Positions 48,095 to 60,377 of a stretch of DNA of 64,000 nt are shown here, one piece after another. The notes beneath the pieces were generated by a model. It saw nothing but the letters and a program-made list of their open reading frames with translations, was not told the DNA's origin and did no database searches. The first letter of the stretch is position 1. Each line of letters begins with the position of its first letter. The DNA comes from Agrostemma githago. Its lineage: Eukaryota > Streptophyta > Magnoliopsida > Caryophyllales > Caryophyllaceae. The stretch is taken from positions 54,315,701 to 54,379,700 of the forward strand of contig OY288247.1 of NCBI GenBank assembly GCA_958450325.1, written 5' to 3'. A program made the translations under genes and the position numbers.

Positions 48095-48610
48095 AGTGGA
48101 CAATTTAGAACTATTATATAAGCAAAGGGTATCACTGGCTGAGGGAAAAACATAACCCTGTTAGTTGGCACAAGATGGTATACCCAAGTACAGGATACAT
48201 GCCTGGCTACTTCAACATCAGGCCTTGAACCTCAAGGGAAAGCTATACAAGCTCCACATTACTGAGGATGAAAATTGTTGCATCTGTCAATCAGGAACAG
48301 AAAATAACACTCACCTTTTTCATGACTGTGAGTATGATACCAGATTACTTCAAATGGTTACAATAATATTGAAATGGCAGGGGAGGACTGAAAACCAGCA
48401 ATGAATAGAGGAAGAGGGTGAAAGGGACTAAAATTTAGAGGGCGGTGAACATAGTCAAGGAAATAAGGTTATTGGGTAATGGAAACAGTACTAAAAAAAT
48501 TTAGCACTAAGGATTTGAATTTCATTATGTGCCTAGTGAGGCCAACATGTAAATGACATTGCAACTCATTTTCATTTTTATATATACTTACCCTCTATGA
48601 AAAAAAACTC
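48095..48610 (+). pseudogene. LINE 3' end: zinc-binding domain and poly(A)
   Basis: It continues the LINE after solo LTR F. The frame at 48165-48404 shows the RT-associated zinc-binding pattern C-x2-C...H-x4-C (CCICQSGTENNTHLFHDC). A short untranslated tail follows and ends in eight or nine A's at 48600-48608. I could not find a matching target duplication. Confidence 0.8.
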
Positions 48611-49447
48611 CTCATACTATGTGATTTACTTACATTTCGTATTTATCACTTTCGTATGATTTATTGCTTTTATGACAATAATCACATGCTAAATCTCCTA
48701 ACACGAAGTTCAAAATGTTAACAAACTAAAAACTAAACAAGCAATGGTCCAGTCCCGTATTAATCTCGATGCTCACCCCTCACAGGTGGTTCGACACATC
48801 CTTATTAATACCGTACCGACGCACTTTAAGCAGAATACCAGGTAAGGTATATCACGAGAAACGACTAATATCCATATTATCGGGTTAAAACTGATTTGCT
48901 AATACAAATACTATCTAGTACTCTCTACATGCGCATCACCCTCGAGGACGCCAATAGGAAGGTCACTACATCCATGGTGGTTACCACCAACGAGAATGCA
49001 AAAACAAAGTCGGATGGTGCTATCAAGGTGCTCTTTCTAGGAGGTCGTTTGAATATCTGGGGCACATAAGCCTGATCCGAGTTGAAATTTAGCTCGTCCT
49101 AAAAGTCTAGATTTAATAATACAGTAAGTTTTTTTTCTCTTCTTTTGAGTCGGAGGTACAGGGGCCTCTCCCCACCTCCCAAGAGTCCTATTTAAACACA
49201 TTGTCTACAATTTCATCAATAAAGCGAAATAAACTTTTCTTTTTCTTACTATACGCCTTGACAATTGCTTGATTAAAAACAAACACTTTTCGCTTACAAC
49301 TCAATACTATGCCATTTATCGATAGCAATCAAACAAACCTTAAAGCATAAGGGCATCGACCAATTGTAAATTTATCTCACCCCAACCGAGATCACAATAC
49401 GCAATCATCCTAGCACTCGCAGCCTCCGACCTAACTTATAGGTCGCC
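48611..49447. other. Unassigned sequence left of R3 pol
   Basis: No supportable gene. It contains short gene-like fragments (about 48900-49040) and an A/T-rich stretch. It may be degraded R3 pol or another element's end. Confidence 0.4.
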
Positions 49448-51257
49448 AAAGGAAAAGTTGTAGCTAACTTCCTAGCCGAAAACCCAATAGAGGAAAAACA
49501 CTTAGCCGATACATGGTCATTCCCTGATGATGACATCCTATTTACCGATGATGAGTCGTGGGACCTATACTTCTATGGCGCCTCAAGCATGAGGAACTAC
49601 GGTGTAAGAATCCTTTTAATATCACCACAAGGTGACCATACACCCTTATCCATCAAACTAGACTTCCCGGTAACCAACAATGCAGCCGAATACGAAGCCT
49701 GTCTAATAGGGGTACGAGCCGCAGTATCGCTAGGGATTAAGAACCTTAGGGTCCACGGAGATTCATCTCTAAGCCACAGGCATTTGGAAGGTTTACAGCG
49801 AAAACCTAGCTCCATACCAAACAGAAATCAAAACAATTTCTCGAGAGTCTACAGAAATCGACTTTGTACTCATCCCGTGAGAGGAAAACCAATACGCAGA
49901 TGTGCTATCCAAACTAGCGTCACTAATAAACATGCCTGATAATCTCTTCTCCATGCCAATTTGTGTGGAGATGAGTGAACAACCAGCTTACATCCACAAT
50001 ATAGAAACCGATGACACCCACGAAGAGCACTGGTACAAAACGATCCTAGACTTCAAAACTGATGGATCATACCCACCCAATACAAACACCAAAGACAAAT
50101 GAACCTTAAGAATGCTCGCCACACTACGTCCTAAACCAAGGACTATTTTACAAACGAACCCCACAAGGATTACTTCTAGGTGCGTAAACAAAACCCAATC
50201 CAAAAGAGTCATGGAAGAAGTACATGATTGGGAATGCGGACCCCACATGAGTGCACACGCACTAGCCAAAAAAATAATGAGATGAGGGTACTACTGGATA
50301 ACCCTAGAAGCAGACTGCCGGCATCATGTGCGCCACTGTCACAACTGTCGAATATTTGTCATCATCCAACATATACCACACTCCATACTACAACAATACC
50401 CTGGCCCTTCTCCACTTGGGGAATCGACGTCATACGAAAGGTACACCCGTCCAAAACCGACGGACATTTTTTCATACTGGTGGTCGTCGATTACTTTACT
50501 AAATGGGTAGAAGCGGCATCCTACACAATACTAACCTCCAAACAAGTAGTCAAATTCCTACAAAACAACATCATCTGCCGCTACGTCATACCACACGAGA
50601 TCATTAGTGATCAGGGGGCTCATTTTAGGGCCGACACCGAAGTACTCCTAGATAGATACAAAATCCAACGAAACAAATCATCGCCCTATAGGCCTCAAAC
50701 CAACGGGGCTGTAATAGCAGCAAACAAAACCATCATCACCATCCTTAAGAAGATGATAGACAATTACCGAGATTGGCCCAACAAAATAGCATTGGCATTA
50801 TGGGGATACCGAACATCCTACCGAACTCCCATCGGAGCCACACCTTACTACCTAACCCACGGTTCAGAAGCTGTGCAACCATTAGAGTTAGAAAACCCTC
50901 TCTAAGAAAACTATCCGAGAGAGGCATTCCCGAAGAAGAATGGAACAAAAACGATATGATGAGCTAGTCCTTTGAGATGAGCGCAGAATACACTCACTAT
51001 CCAATGTGCAAGCCTGTCAACAAAAAATACAATGAGCCTTTAAAAAACTTTTTAAGTCTTGATACATACACGAGGGAGATTTAGTGCTTAAGTCCATTAG
51101 AGCCCCACTTCCCGTCGACTCTAGGGGAAAGTTCAAACCTAAATGGGCAGGTCCGTACGTTGTCAAGAAAATAATTACGGGAGGCGCTGTGATCATCACT
51201 GATCTAGATGGACAAGAGTTCTCAACCCCTACTAAAATGGACAATCTTAAATGCTAA
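49448..51257 (+). pseudogene. Retand-like element R3: aRNH and integrase
   Basis: Homologous to R1 7600-9443. aRNH motifs: NNAAEYEA and HGDSSL; the first acid motif reads YFYGAS, so its Asp is lost. Integrase keeps CHNC, the first D (TWGIDVI) and second D (IISDQGAHF), but the catalytic Glu is replaced (NGAVIAAN where R1 has NGAVEAAN). Frame breaks lie near 49770, 49900, 50100 and 50905. The C-terminal end KFKPKWAGPYVVKK...LDG is intact to TAA at 51255. Clearly dead; older than R1 by lesion count. Confidence 0.85.
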
Positions 51258-51388
51258 TATCATTAGCCTCCTAACATCCTCTTCTGATCTTTAAACTAGG
51301 GTGAAAACCCACGTAAAAACACTCTAAACATCTTGTATCAAAAATTGGCATAACGAGTCTAAAGCAAAAAAAATAACTCGCACCTTCC

Positions 51389-51457
51389 GAACTACGAGCA
51401 TGGTTTGATTCCGTCTAATGACAGATACGTAAGCAGCCCTTTCGAGGGTACAACCAA
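51389..51457 (+). other. Conserved three-way-junction RNA motif, copy in R3
   Basis: GAACTACGAG start. Outer stem TGGTT (51401-51405) with AACCA (51452-51456). Hairpin 1 TCCGTC (51410-51415) with GACAGA (51420-51425), one C/A mismatch, loop TAAT. Linker TACGTAAGCA. Hairpin 2 GCCCT (51436-51440) with AGGGT (51445-51449), loop TTCG, one G/T pair. Confidence 0.6.
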
Positions 51458-51548
51458 ACTAAAAAAATCTACTATAATTGATTCGTTGAAAAATCAGAAC
51501 CCATCATACGCTCCGATTAACAAGTGAGTACAATAATGAAGCACACAA

Positions 51549-51783
51549 CGACGAGCCAAGGACACAGTGAAAACCCAAAAGGGCGCTCCGGGCAAAATTA
51601 AGAATCGAGTTGCGAGCCATCATAAAAAAACATGACGAGCTGAGGACGGAGTTGAAACTTGAAAGGGCGCTCTGGGAAAAATGAAGAATCGAGTTGCGAG
51701 CCATCAAAAAAAGGTGAGCCGAGGACGGAGTGAAAACCGAAAGGGCGCTCCGGGTAAAATGAAGAATCGAGTTGCGAAAAAAA
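51549..51783. repeat. About 80-bp minisatellite, three copies, in the R3 3' region
   Basis: Unit: GAC-GAGC...AGGACGGAGT, then AAAGGGCGCTCCGGG, AATGAAGAATCGAGTTGCGAG, then an A-run. Three imperfect copies. Tat-lineage 3' regions are known to give rise to satellite repeats. Confidence 0.85.
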
Positions 51784-51961
51784 ATTAAATAAACGTGTAT
51801 TTCCCATTAATGCAAATCAAGCCTTTGTCAAGGCCTTTACATCAAGCATCCATCCCCGGGTACTCTGGAAGTAAAGACAACGTGTCAACAAACTCTAAAA
51901 AAAACTAGTACTAATACGCTACATAGTATTACATAATACAACATAATACTAATGGCTAGGC

Positions 51962-53714
51962 CCTATCGGCCCATCTTTTTCTTTCGCATGTTCTTCGAGT
52001 GCGCTTCCTTAGGCCTCTCATCACGGGCCTCTCAAATACAAGCGTTCACCTTTTCAGCCAATTGTGGGACCAGCCAATCCCAGCATCTTCTTCATCCGCG
52101 TCTTTAATATGGGTTTTGTCAGTCTTGACCCACTTGGACGAGTTGACGGCACTAGGATCGGTAACCCTGTCTTTGGTCGGGCGCCCGGCGACACCAACTC
52201 GCATAGCTTCCTTATTCTGTAGCTCCTCTGTCTCCACGGTTCTAAACCTCTCCCGCTTCGTCGGATCTTCACAAACCTTCCACCCAGCATAGGAGGGAGG
52301 TTTCCATCAAGTGTTTGCCTCGGGAACAGGATGTATAGTCCTCCGTCTCCAAGTCATTTCAAATTCCCTAAGGGCATCCTTCCCACGGATGGGAATTGAT
52401 AACAATAGTGTCAACCTCGAGAATGGTTTGTGTCCCGCCCATTTGGCGCATTAACCTGTCCGGATAAACATAGACACATGCACTCAAGGACAAAATCTGC
52501 ATAGTGTGGGCCTACGATAAGAATGGGAGTCTGATATATCTCTTATATGCCACCACAGGACGATCCATCTAATGGCGACGAGAGAACCACTCGTCTTCTT
52601 TACCATTGAAATCTCGAAAGGGTACTACACTTCGGATAGCAAGCTTTTTACAGTTATAACCCTCGATGAGCCGAGGTGGCTCGATTAGCCGTAGCCTCTC
52701 CTATAGCCAAACCTGCACAGTACAACACAATGTCACAACTTCGAACTAGGACAGATTCGAACAAAGTGAAGAATTGAACCATGACATACCTGCAAAAAGG
52801 TCACCACCGCTTTTATTTTTGGGATATGGCTGGTTAGAAATAAGGTAAGAATTGATGAGGCTATTATGAGGCCGGAGACTGGCAAAAACCATCCAAGATG
52901 GTATCAAGACGACGACCAGGGAAATTATGAATACGGCTGTTAACAGTAGGGAGGAAATTTACTTGAATATTCTGATGTAACTTTCGTTTGTGTGCGAGTT
53001 TGTTTTGTTTTTACGGGATTGCGAGGACCCTCCTCTGCCTCCCATTCTCTCCTTGTCAATGATTTGTGAAAGACATAATAATACTCACATTTTCACCAAA
53101 AAAAAATCTGTGCACGTGTGTCGATACCCTTTATAAGCTCATCCTAAATAAGCCAAGAGGGTGCTCGTCTGTGTTCCATTTCCATTACAACATCAATTAC
53201 ACGAGGGTTACCCCAACCGGCATGCACCGATGCATCCTCAAACAAATAGTAACACACTATCGGATTTCTAAGAGCGCTCTTGCGAGCTAGAGGTGAAATA
53301 CAATGAGTGTTCTTCTGTGAGAATTAAATAACAAGGCACTCTAAGTTAATACCACCTTCACCAAAGAAAACATCGGTCTCTTCAAGTAAAAGAATATCCA
53401 AAAACCGACGAAATCGCTCCACGAGAACATCCCCTTGAACAGGGAGAGAGGGGGTGAAACGAATGCCATCCTCTAATCGCGTCTATCTCCTCGGGCAGAG
53501 GACACACATCACCCTTAGTAAATGCAAATACGTGATACTTAGTATTCCAAAAGCGCGAACATGCAATTAAGAAATCATCTTGCACTTTAATTTGCTTCAA
53601 CGAAGTAATAGCGGACAAACTGTCACTTAAAAAATCTTCAAGTCCACCTTTCTTGAAGAAATTTATCCACTCGGTCAAAAGACGGCCGAAACCCGACGTG
53701 ATTCGATAAATCAA
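51962..53714 (-). pseudogene. R3 antisense PMD-like gene, first copy
   Basis: The ATG at 53714 begins a PMD-like N-terminus with KYHVFAFTKGDVCPLPEEIDAI. The middle is frameshifted. VWL...RLRLIEPP near 52700 is the block after the intron in R1, here behind a CAG acceptor at about 52716-52718, so a roughly 480-bp intron (about 52720-53200) is likely. The basic tail (KKMGR-like) ends near 51962. TATATATA at 53774-53781 (minus) lies 60 bp upstream. Same position and strand as the R1 antisense gene. Confidence 0.65.
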
Positions 53715-53773
53715 ACAAGAGCTATCAAGACACTTGGGTGTTAATTATGTCTAAAAAAGAACCCCATAACTCG

Positions 53774-53781
53774 TATATATA
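53774..53781 (-). promoter_or_regulatory. TATA box of R3 antisense gene, copy 1
   Basis: TATATATA in the context ACTCGTATATATAGCTACAA. The same context is found at 58949-58956 in copy 2. Confidence 0.55.
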
Positions 53782-54185
53782 GCTACAATGGCATCGTAAT
53801 TTTCCATAATCAAGAACCAGGCCACCCCAGGTCCGACGCCTGACGACTAAGCCGCCTGGGGGTAGGAGCCTAAATCCATAGCCGCCAAAGGGCGAGCACC
53901 TGATTGTCAGGCAGCCCGGCGCACTGTGCTTCACTCCACTACTATTCGGCAATCTTGAGCATTAGGAACGACCTTCTAAGTCAGTCATCTCCTTTTTAAA
54001 AGCTCAAAAACACGATACAAGCACCATGCAAGAATGAGAGTTCCCTTGTCAGTGACGGACAACTCATTTCCGTCACCCTGATCCACCGGACTTAGACGTT
54101 TTTTTTCCCTTGGGGGATACGCTACCCCACATAGGCATATTGTAGCCCCATGCGGCACCATCGATACGTGTTGTAGCCCTATACG

Positions 54186-54536
54186 GGAATGACATGTTTA
54201 GTCCTCCGTTTCCATGTCATTTCAAATTCCCTAAAGGCATCCTTTCCCCAAGGATGGGAATCAATAACAATAGGGTCGACCTTAGGAATGGTTTGTGTCT
54301 CGCCCATTTCGCGCATCAACCTATCTGGGTAAACATAGACACATGCGCGCAAGGACAAAATCCGCATAGTACGAGCCGACGATAAGAATGGAAGGCCAAT
54401 ATATCTCTTAACATGCCACCACCGGACAATCCATCTAATATGATCTCTCCATCGTCCCGTAGACGAGAAACTCATTCGTCTTCGAGGCCATTAAAATCCA
54501 AAAGAGATACTACGCTCCGCATGGCAAGTCTCTTGC
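54186..54536 (-). pseudogene. R3 antisense PMD-like gene, second copy, C-terminal part
   Basis: Strongly similar to 52320-52675. It encodes RWWHVKRYIGLPFLSSARTM and YPDRLMREMGE-type PMD sequence. It is split from its N-terminal part by solo LTR H, and the target duplicate CTTGC is at its edge. Confidence 0.7.
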
Positions 54537-57500
54537 TGTAATCCCCAAGAAAATCTAACGTGATACACTGGTTGAAACACTGTAGAGTCGCGATTAAAAC
54601 ACACTGTAACTATGTCTTAGTAAAATTAAAATGGTAAAGTCAAACAATAGGCCTTAAATAAAATGGACAAAATTTAAAACAATCCACAAAAGGGGTTTGA
54701 ACAATCCATAAGACATAATTATCAAAATAAACAAGCAGGATCCACACTGCTCGCTAGCCCACACCCGGAACACGTATACCTGCCATGTTAAAACATAACA
54801 GCCACAATCAGTGGGGAGCAACGTCGACGTTCTCCCAGCCGTATAACAAGATTTTAAAATTGTAATTACTATTATAGAAAAACAGTACTCCCTCCGATTG
54901 ATTTGATTCTTTACGTTTAATTTGCTTTATCACACTTGCCAACGCATGTTTTGTTTTGTTTTTATCTTTATTTAGACATTATTAAAAATTGCAAAAATTT
55001 GATATTCTTAATGCATTCATTAAGACAATTTTAAGAAGATCTCACATGACTATGTTTTACTTTATAGATTAGAAATTATATTAGATATTCATCCCGCTCA
55101 TGAATAGTGCCAAAAAGCAAACGTAAAGAAACAAATGAATCGTAGGGAGTAAGAAAATGGAAAACAGAAAAACATTATAATGAAAATACGTTTTCAGTGA
55201 AAAACTTCACGTATCGAAACAATATAATAAAAACGAGTTTTCCGATGAAAACATAAAATATTTGCCAACCTGCAACCAAATTATATCGATAATAATAAAA
55301 TATTCAAAATGGCGTTATGGATATTCGGTTAGTGTGCACAAGGCTTGACTTTCACTAGGGATATACTAAAAAATATCTTCGAGAACTCAGACACCAACTT
55401 CACACGCAGCGAAGATCCACGGTCTCTAACTAGGCAACTCAACCATAATAGGACGACGACTTATCAATGTGAGGTCTTAGCTTAAGTAATATACACCCCC
55501 TCCTGGATACCAAATGTATCTAGTTCAACTGACGGCGACTAACACGATGCGATATCTAGCTTAAGAGCACAATGCACATATACTCCTGGACACCAAATGT
55601 ATCCAGTTCAACAACCAATGCATCCCAAATGGATACACCAGCCTTATAGTTGATGGCAAAATAGTACATCCTAGACTGTATTACTCTAATCCCACACTTA
55701 TCCTTATTCCATAACTCCAAAACAAAGTCATTATCGATATTCAAAAGATATAATCATTATAATAATAATAATAATAAGAGAAAAAAGGGAAAAATGATCG
55801 CCTTCCAAAAGAGGAAACTTTATATTTTAGGAAACTTCTATTTTTTGAAACTTTACTAAAAATAGCATCATACCAAAATAGCAAAAATATTAGTTTATAC
55901 TAATACAACATTTTTAGTAAACGATATAGATTTATAAACTAGTACTTTCGGCCTTAACGATATTAATTGTCAAAGTGAGAGCATTTAGGTTTATGAAATT
56001 ATTAAAATATCTTACAAGTGTTTATAAAATGATTAAAAATGTCTTAAAACATTTTAATACTACTAATCAGGGTGTTTTCAAAGTTTATAAAATTAAAATT
56101 CCCTAATTACTAATAGTTTCGACAATACAAACATAAATAGGACTTTACGGTAAATGTCAAAATAAATCATTTAACGTCTTATATTTAATTAAACCATTGA
56201 ATATATTTAGAGTATGTTAAGGGTTGATTTAATTCTTAAAGTTTCAGATTTAAATATTTTCAAAATTGCTGAAAATTAATTCTTTTAGGTAAGACAAAGC
56301 ATTTCAACGATAAACGTAATTTTGTCGAAAAATCATTACTATTAATTAAAGACTTTAATAAATAGTACAAAAATTTCTTAAAATATATAAAATATATTTT
56401 TGGACATTTTGTCCAGAAAAGAAAATTTTCCTGAATCCTTCAACTCAGTTTTTAAAGGGTTTTCTCGTTAATCGTCTAATCTCGACAATAACGATTAATA
56501 AAAATAGTAATTACACAACGATTTACGTATTAATATTCAAAAATTATTATTAAACTTAAAAAAACATGATTTTACAGAAACTACTATTTTTCCAGATTTC
56601 CAAAATTCCATATTTAGCAGATTCCGTTAAAACCGTCCTTTAAAACCCGTTTTCACTATTAACGATTTCTTTAATAAAACTTATCATTTCTAACATTTTA
56701 TTAAATCACCAAAAGTCATAAAATTACATTTTATTATGAAACCATCAGAAACATTTTTTTTCCAGATTTAAACAAAAGACCAGAAATCGAGAATTTAAAC
56801 GACAAACATGGTTTTAACAATAAACGATGATTTAAAGTGATTAATTAATTCACCCACTTAAATAATCCAAAAAATTATGAAACAAAATTCAGAAAATTCT
56901 TTTTCATCAGAAAGATTATCCACGTCAAATTCCAGATTAAAATAAAATGTTTAAGTACTAGAACTAAAAATCGGCTTTTCATCATTTTTGTCCGTAAACG
57001 GTAATAATTCAATAATCGATAACTAAAATATCAGAAAAATAAATAATTAATAAAAATCATCAAAAACCTTATTTTTAAAGAATATGATCATATATTACAA
57101 GTTTAGGCCGAAAATTACGATTTTAAAAATTAATTTGACTATTTAATCGTTAATCTCGTAAAAGCGATATAAATACCGAAACATGCAAATTTTCAACTTT
57201 TAAAATTATTCTAGATTATATGACATACATATATTGTCAAAAATGAAATTTAAAAATATACATGCAATTACACAAATAAAATCACGAAATACCGAGTAAC
57301 ATCGACGTTACCTCTAGTCCAAATCGGAATCGATAATATACTCGTCGGCCTTGGGATCGTCCACAAAACCTACATCACACAAAAATCATGGTAGAAAAAT
57401 ACCATGAGAAAAACTAAGAAAATCAATGGTAAATAACGATCGAAAACACATCGATTATTACCTTAACGATAGGATCGGAAAGAGGATTAATTTGACGATA

Positions 57501-58308
57501 AAAATGAGAAGATTATGATATGAATTAGAGCAAGAATAATCCTAGAGGGGCTGAAGAAGCGAAGACCAAAAGGAAGAAGAAGGAAGAGATTTTTTTTGTT
57601 TAAGTGAAGAAGTGAATGTAAGGAGAAATGGATGGTTTCTAAGTATAAATGATAATGAACAAGGTAGAATTTTGTTCAAATGCACCAGCCAAATTAAGGG
57701 GGAGGAGAATGAAAAGTTTGATAATTAAGCAATGGTTAAATGAAGAAAAAGAATATAACGTATTAACGTTTTAACGTAATAAAATGAAACGTATTATTAA
57801 AACGTAGTAAGGGTATGACAAAAAGATGTGTCAGTCCAAAACATGGGGAAAAGGTCTCAAATAATTTGTATGTTGATAAAAAAAAGAATCGTAAAGTATT
57901 TAAAGGTATTTCAAAGCAATTCGAGTAAGCCTCGCGTAAGAAAATGATTATTTACGAAACTTCGTAATAAAAATCATTAATGGCTAACTTTTCGTAAATA
58001 AAAATATTTCTAGGTTGAAAATATTATATAAATATGTTTAGACACTTGTAGGAAAAGAAATAGCTTAAATCTGAGCTTAAAAACGTTAATTCGTAGAGAA
58101 ATAGGATTCCTCGCGGAAAAATAATTAATTTACGAGGAAAACCATATAAATAGATTTAAAAGAATTAAAATCTTTTGAAATAAAATAAATATAGTTAGAC
58201 TCAAAAATAAAAATAGAGCTTGGAAAAATGAAGAAACATAAGGCCGAAATGTGACAGGGTCATAACGGTAAGGATAAAAAAATGCTAGGAAAAATAGCGG
58301 GTGCTACA
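54537..58308 (-). repeat. Family-3 solo LTR H, complete (3.77 kb)
   Basis: Minus orientation: TGTAGCACCCGCTATTTT at 58308 to GGGGATTACA at 54537. A perfect 5-bp duplication CTTGC (54532-54536 and 58309-58313) proves a single insertion. No genes; A/T-rich. It is the best reference copy of the family and carries the 760-bp block of F only once. Confidence 0.9.
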
Positions 58309-58313
58309 CTTGC

Positions 58314-58922
58314 AGTTGTAACTTTCGATGAGCTAAGGTGGCTCGATTAGCCGTCGTCTCTCCTGCAGCCAAACCTGCATGAGGGTTACTCAAACCAGCT
58401 TGCACCGATGCATCCTCAAACAAATAGTAGCACACTATCGCAATGTTAAGAGCCCGCTTGCGAGCTAGAGGTGAAATACCATGAGGATCCTTTCACGAGA
58501 ATTCCATGACAAGGTATTCCAAGTTATGCCACCTTCACCAAAGAAACACTCAGCCTCTTCCGGAAAAGAAATGTCCAAAAATCAATGAAACCGCTCCACA
58601 GGAACATCACCTTGAACCGGGATGGAAGGTTGAAATGAACGCCACCCACCAATTGCATCTATCTCCTCGGGTAAAGGGCACACGTCACCCCACCGAAATG
58701 CGATTACGTGATATTTAGCGTTCCAAAAGTGCGAACACGCGTTTAGTAAGTCATCTTGCACCTTAATTGCTTCAACGATGTAACAACGGACAAACCGTCA
58801 CTCATTAAGTCTTCAAGTTCACCATTCTTCAAAGAATTCATCCAACCGGTCTAAAGATGGCCGAAACCTGTCATGACTCAATAAATCAAGAGAAGCTATC
58901 AAGACACTTGGGTGTTAGTTAT
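58314..58922 (-). pseudogene. R3 antisense PMD-like gene, second copy, N-terminal part
   Basis: It contains KYHVIAFRWGDVCPLPEEIDAIGG (near 58700), parallel to copy 1, and continues to VWLQERRRLIEPP at 58330-58375. The intron seen in copy 1 is replaced by only a few bases. TATA is at 58949-58956. Several stops. Confidence 0.65.
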
Positions 58923-58948
58923 GTCTAAAAGAGAGAACCCATAACTCG

Positions 58949-58956
58949 TATATATA
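58949..58956 (-). promoter_or_regulatory. TATA box of R3 antisense gene, copy 2
   Basis: Same box and flanks as 53774-53781, showing the promoter was duplicated with the gene. Confidence 0.5.
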
Positions 58957-59004
58957 GCTACAATAACGTCGTAACTAGGAAAATTACAAAAATTTCCATA
59001 ATCG

Positions 59005-59100
59005 TGAACTTGGCCCCCCAGGCCAGACGCCTTAGAACTTGGCCGCCCCAGGTCAGGCGCCTGAGAACTTGGCCGCCCCTGGTCAAGCGCCTGAGTTCAA
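59005..59100. repeat. About 32-bp tandem repeat, three copies
   Basis: GAACTTGGCCGCCCC...GTCAGGCGCCTGA repeated with small changes, just upstream of the antisense TATA. A reduced form lies near 53810-53900 in the first tandem copy. It contains the palindrome-like GGCGCC. Confidence 0.8.
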
Positions 59101-59369
59101 GACTGCCCGACGTGACGCGTCTCACTTCTCTGTTATCCGACAACCTCGAGAAATAAGAACGACTTCCTAAATCAATCATCTCCTTTTCCAAGGCTTACAA
59201 GCATAATACAAGAACATTACAAGAACGGAAATTCCCTTATCAGCGACGGACGATCCATTTTCGTCGCTCTGATCCACCGGAATTATACGGTTTTTTTTTC
59301 TTTTTTTCTTTTGGGGGATAAGCTACCCCACCTAGGCGTGTTATTGTAGCCCTATGCGGAATTGTCAAC

Positions 59370-60336
59370 AAAGCATAAAAAGTGGTCCAACTTTTTTTTT
59401 CTTTTATTCTCTTTGCCAAAGCTTCGTACACGAGCATCAATATCCAAAAATGACAATACACGTCTTCAGCATTGCACACACACTTGGTCAAAACATTCGG
59501 TCATAGAGCATTTTATACACACTTCGAACATTCCAAGCACATTACGAGTCAAATGTTTTTAAATCGATGTTCTACTAGATCCACTTCCCGGATAAAAAAT
59601 TTTAAGCATCCTAAAGCATTTCCGCACTATCAATCAATCCTAATGCACTTAAAACATCCTAAATCATGCCTCAACCATAAACAAATCAACTTCGGAGTGT
59701 TTACGTGATTACTAGCTATCTATGCTAACATTTCAAGGGCCAAATAAAAAGCAAGTTGATCAAGCGTAAGAAAGTTCGATCAAATATACAAACATACAAA
59801 TCCGATACAAATTCGAGCTTAAAAACTAGGGAGGACCCCTAGATGCTGCTGCTACAACCAATACAAACTCACCAATATTGTTCCGGTCACGGAAACAATT
59901 AACCCGGCTCTGGATCCGGGTCGTGTAATCGGATTGACGGTAAATAACTGATCGCCTGATTTCCTTAAACCTCTCCTTTGTCTCTCTCCCTTGATCGGAC
60001 CTTCCCGGCGGAGTTGGCCTGCTCCCTGCACAATGAACGCACAGGGCCTCGGAGGTTGTCCGAGGGAACCCTCTCTCCGATGCCTAAGTTAGTCCGTGAA
60101 ATGCCTTGATGAACCTAGCTCGTGAGGAACTAGGTGGCGTTTTTAGGAGTGAGAGTCTAGAGAGAGAAAATCCAACCCCCCTCATGTGGGAAATGGAAGA
60201 GTATTTATACCTTCCCACAAGAGAGAGGAAAAGAAGAGTGGAGAGAGAAAGAATGAGTGGATGGGAAATTGACACGTGGTTCTTCCCCATCCACTCGTTC
60301 TCTCTTACCTGTAGGCAAAACGACAGAGGGGGCTTC
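59370..60336. other. Unassigned region right of R3
   Basis: No supportable gene. A minus-strand GGTATAAATACTC (about 60205-60217) could be a TATA box for a minus transcript with a purine/pyrimidine-biased leader. GACAGAGGGGGCTTC (about 60322-60336) followed by TGAGGCCCC resembles the polypurine tract-LTR joints of R1 and R2, but no partner LTR was found. Confidence 0.35.
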
Positions 60337-60377
60337 TGAGGCCCCGACCCTGCTCAGGAAGAAGGTCACTTGGAGGC

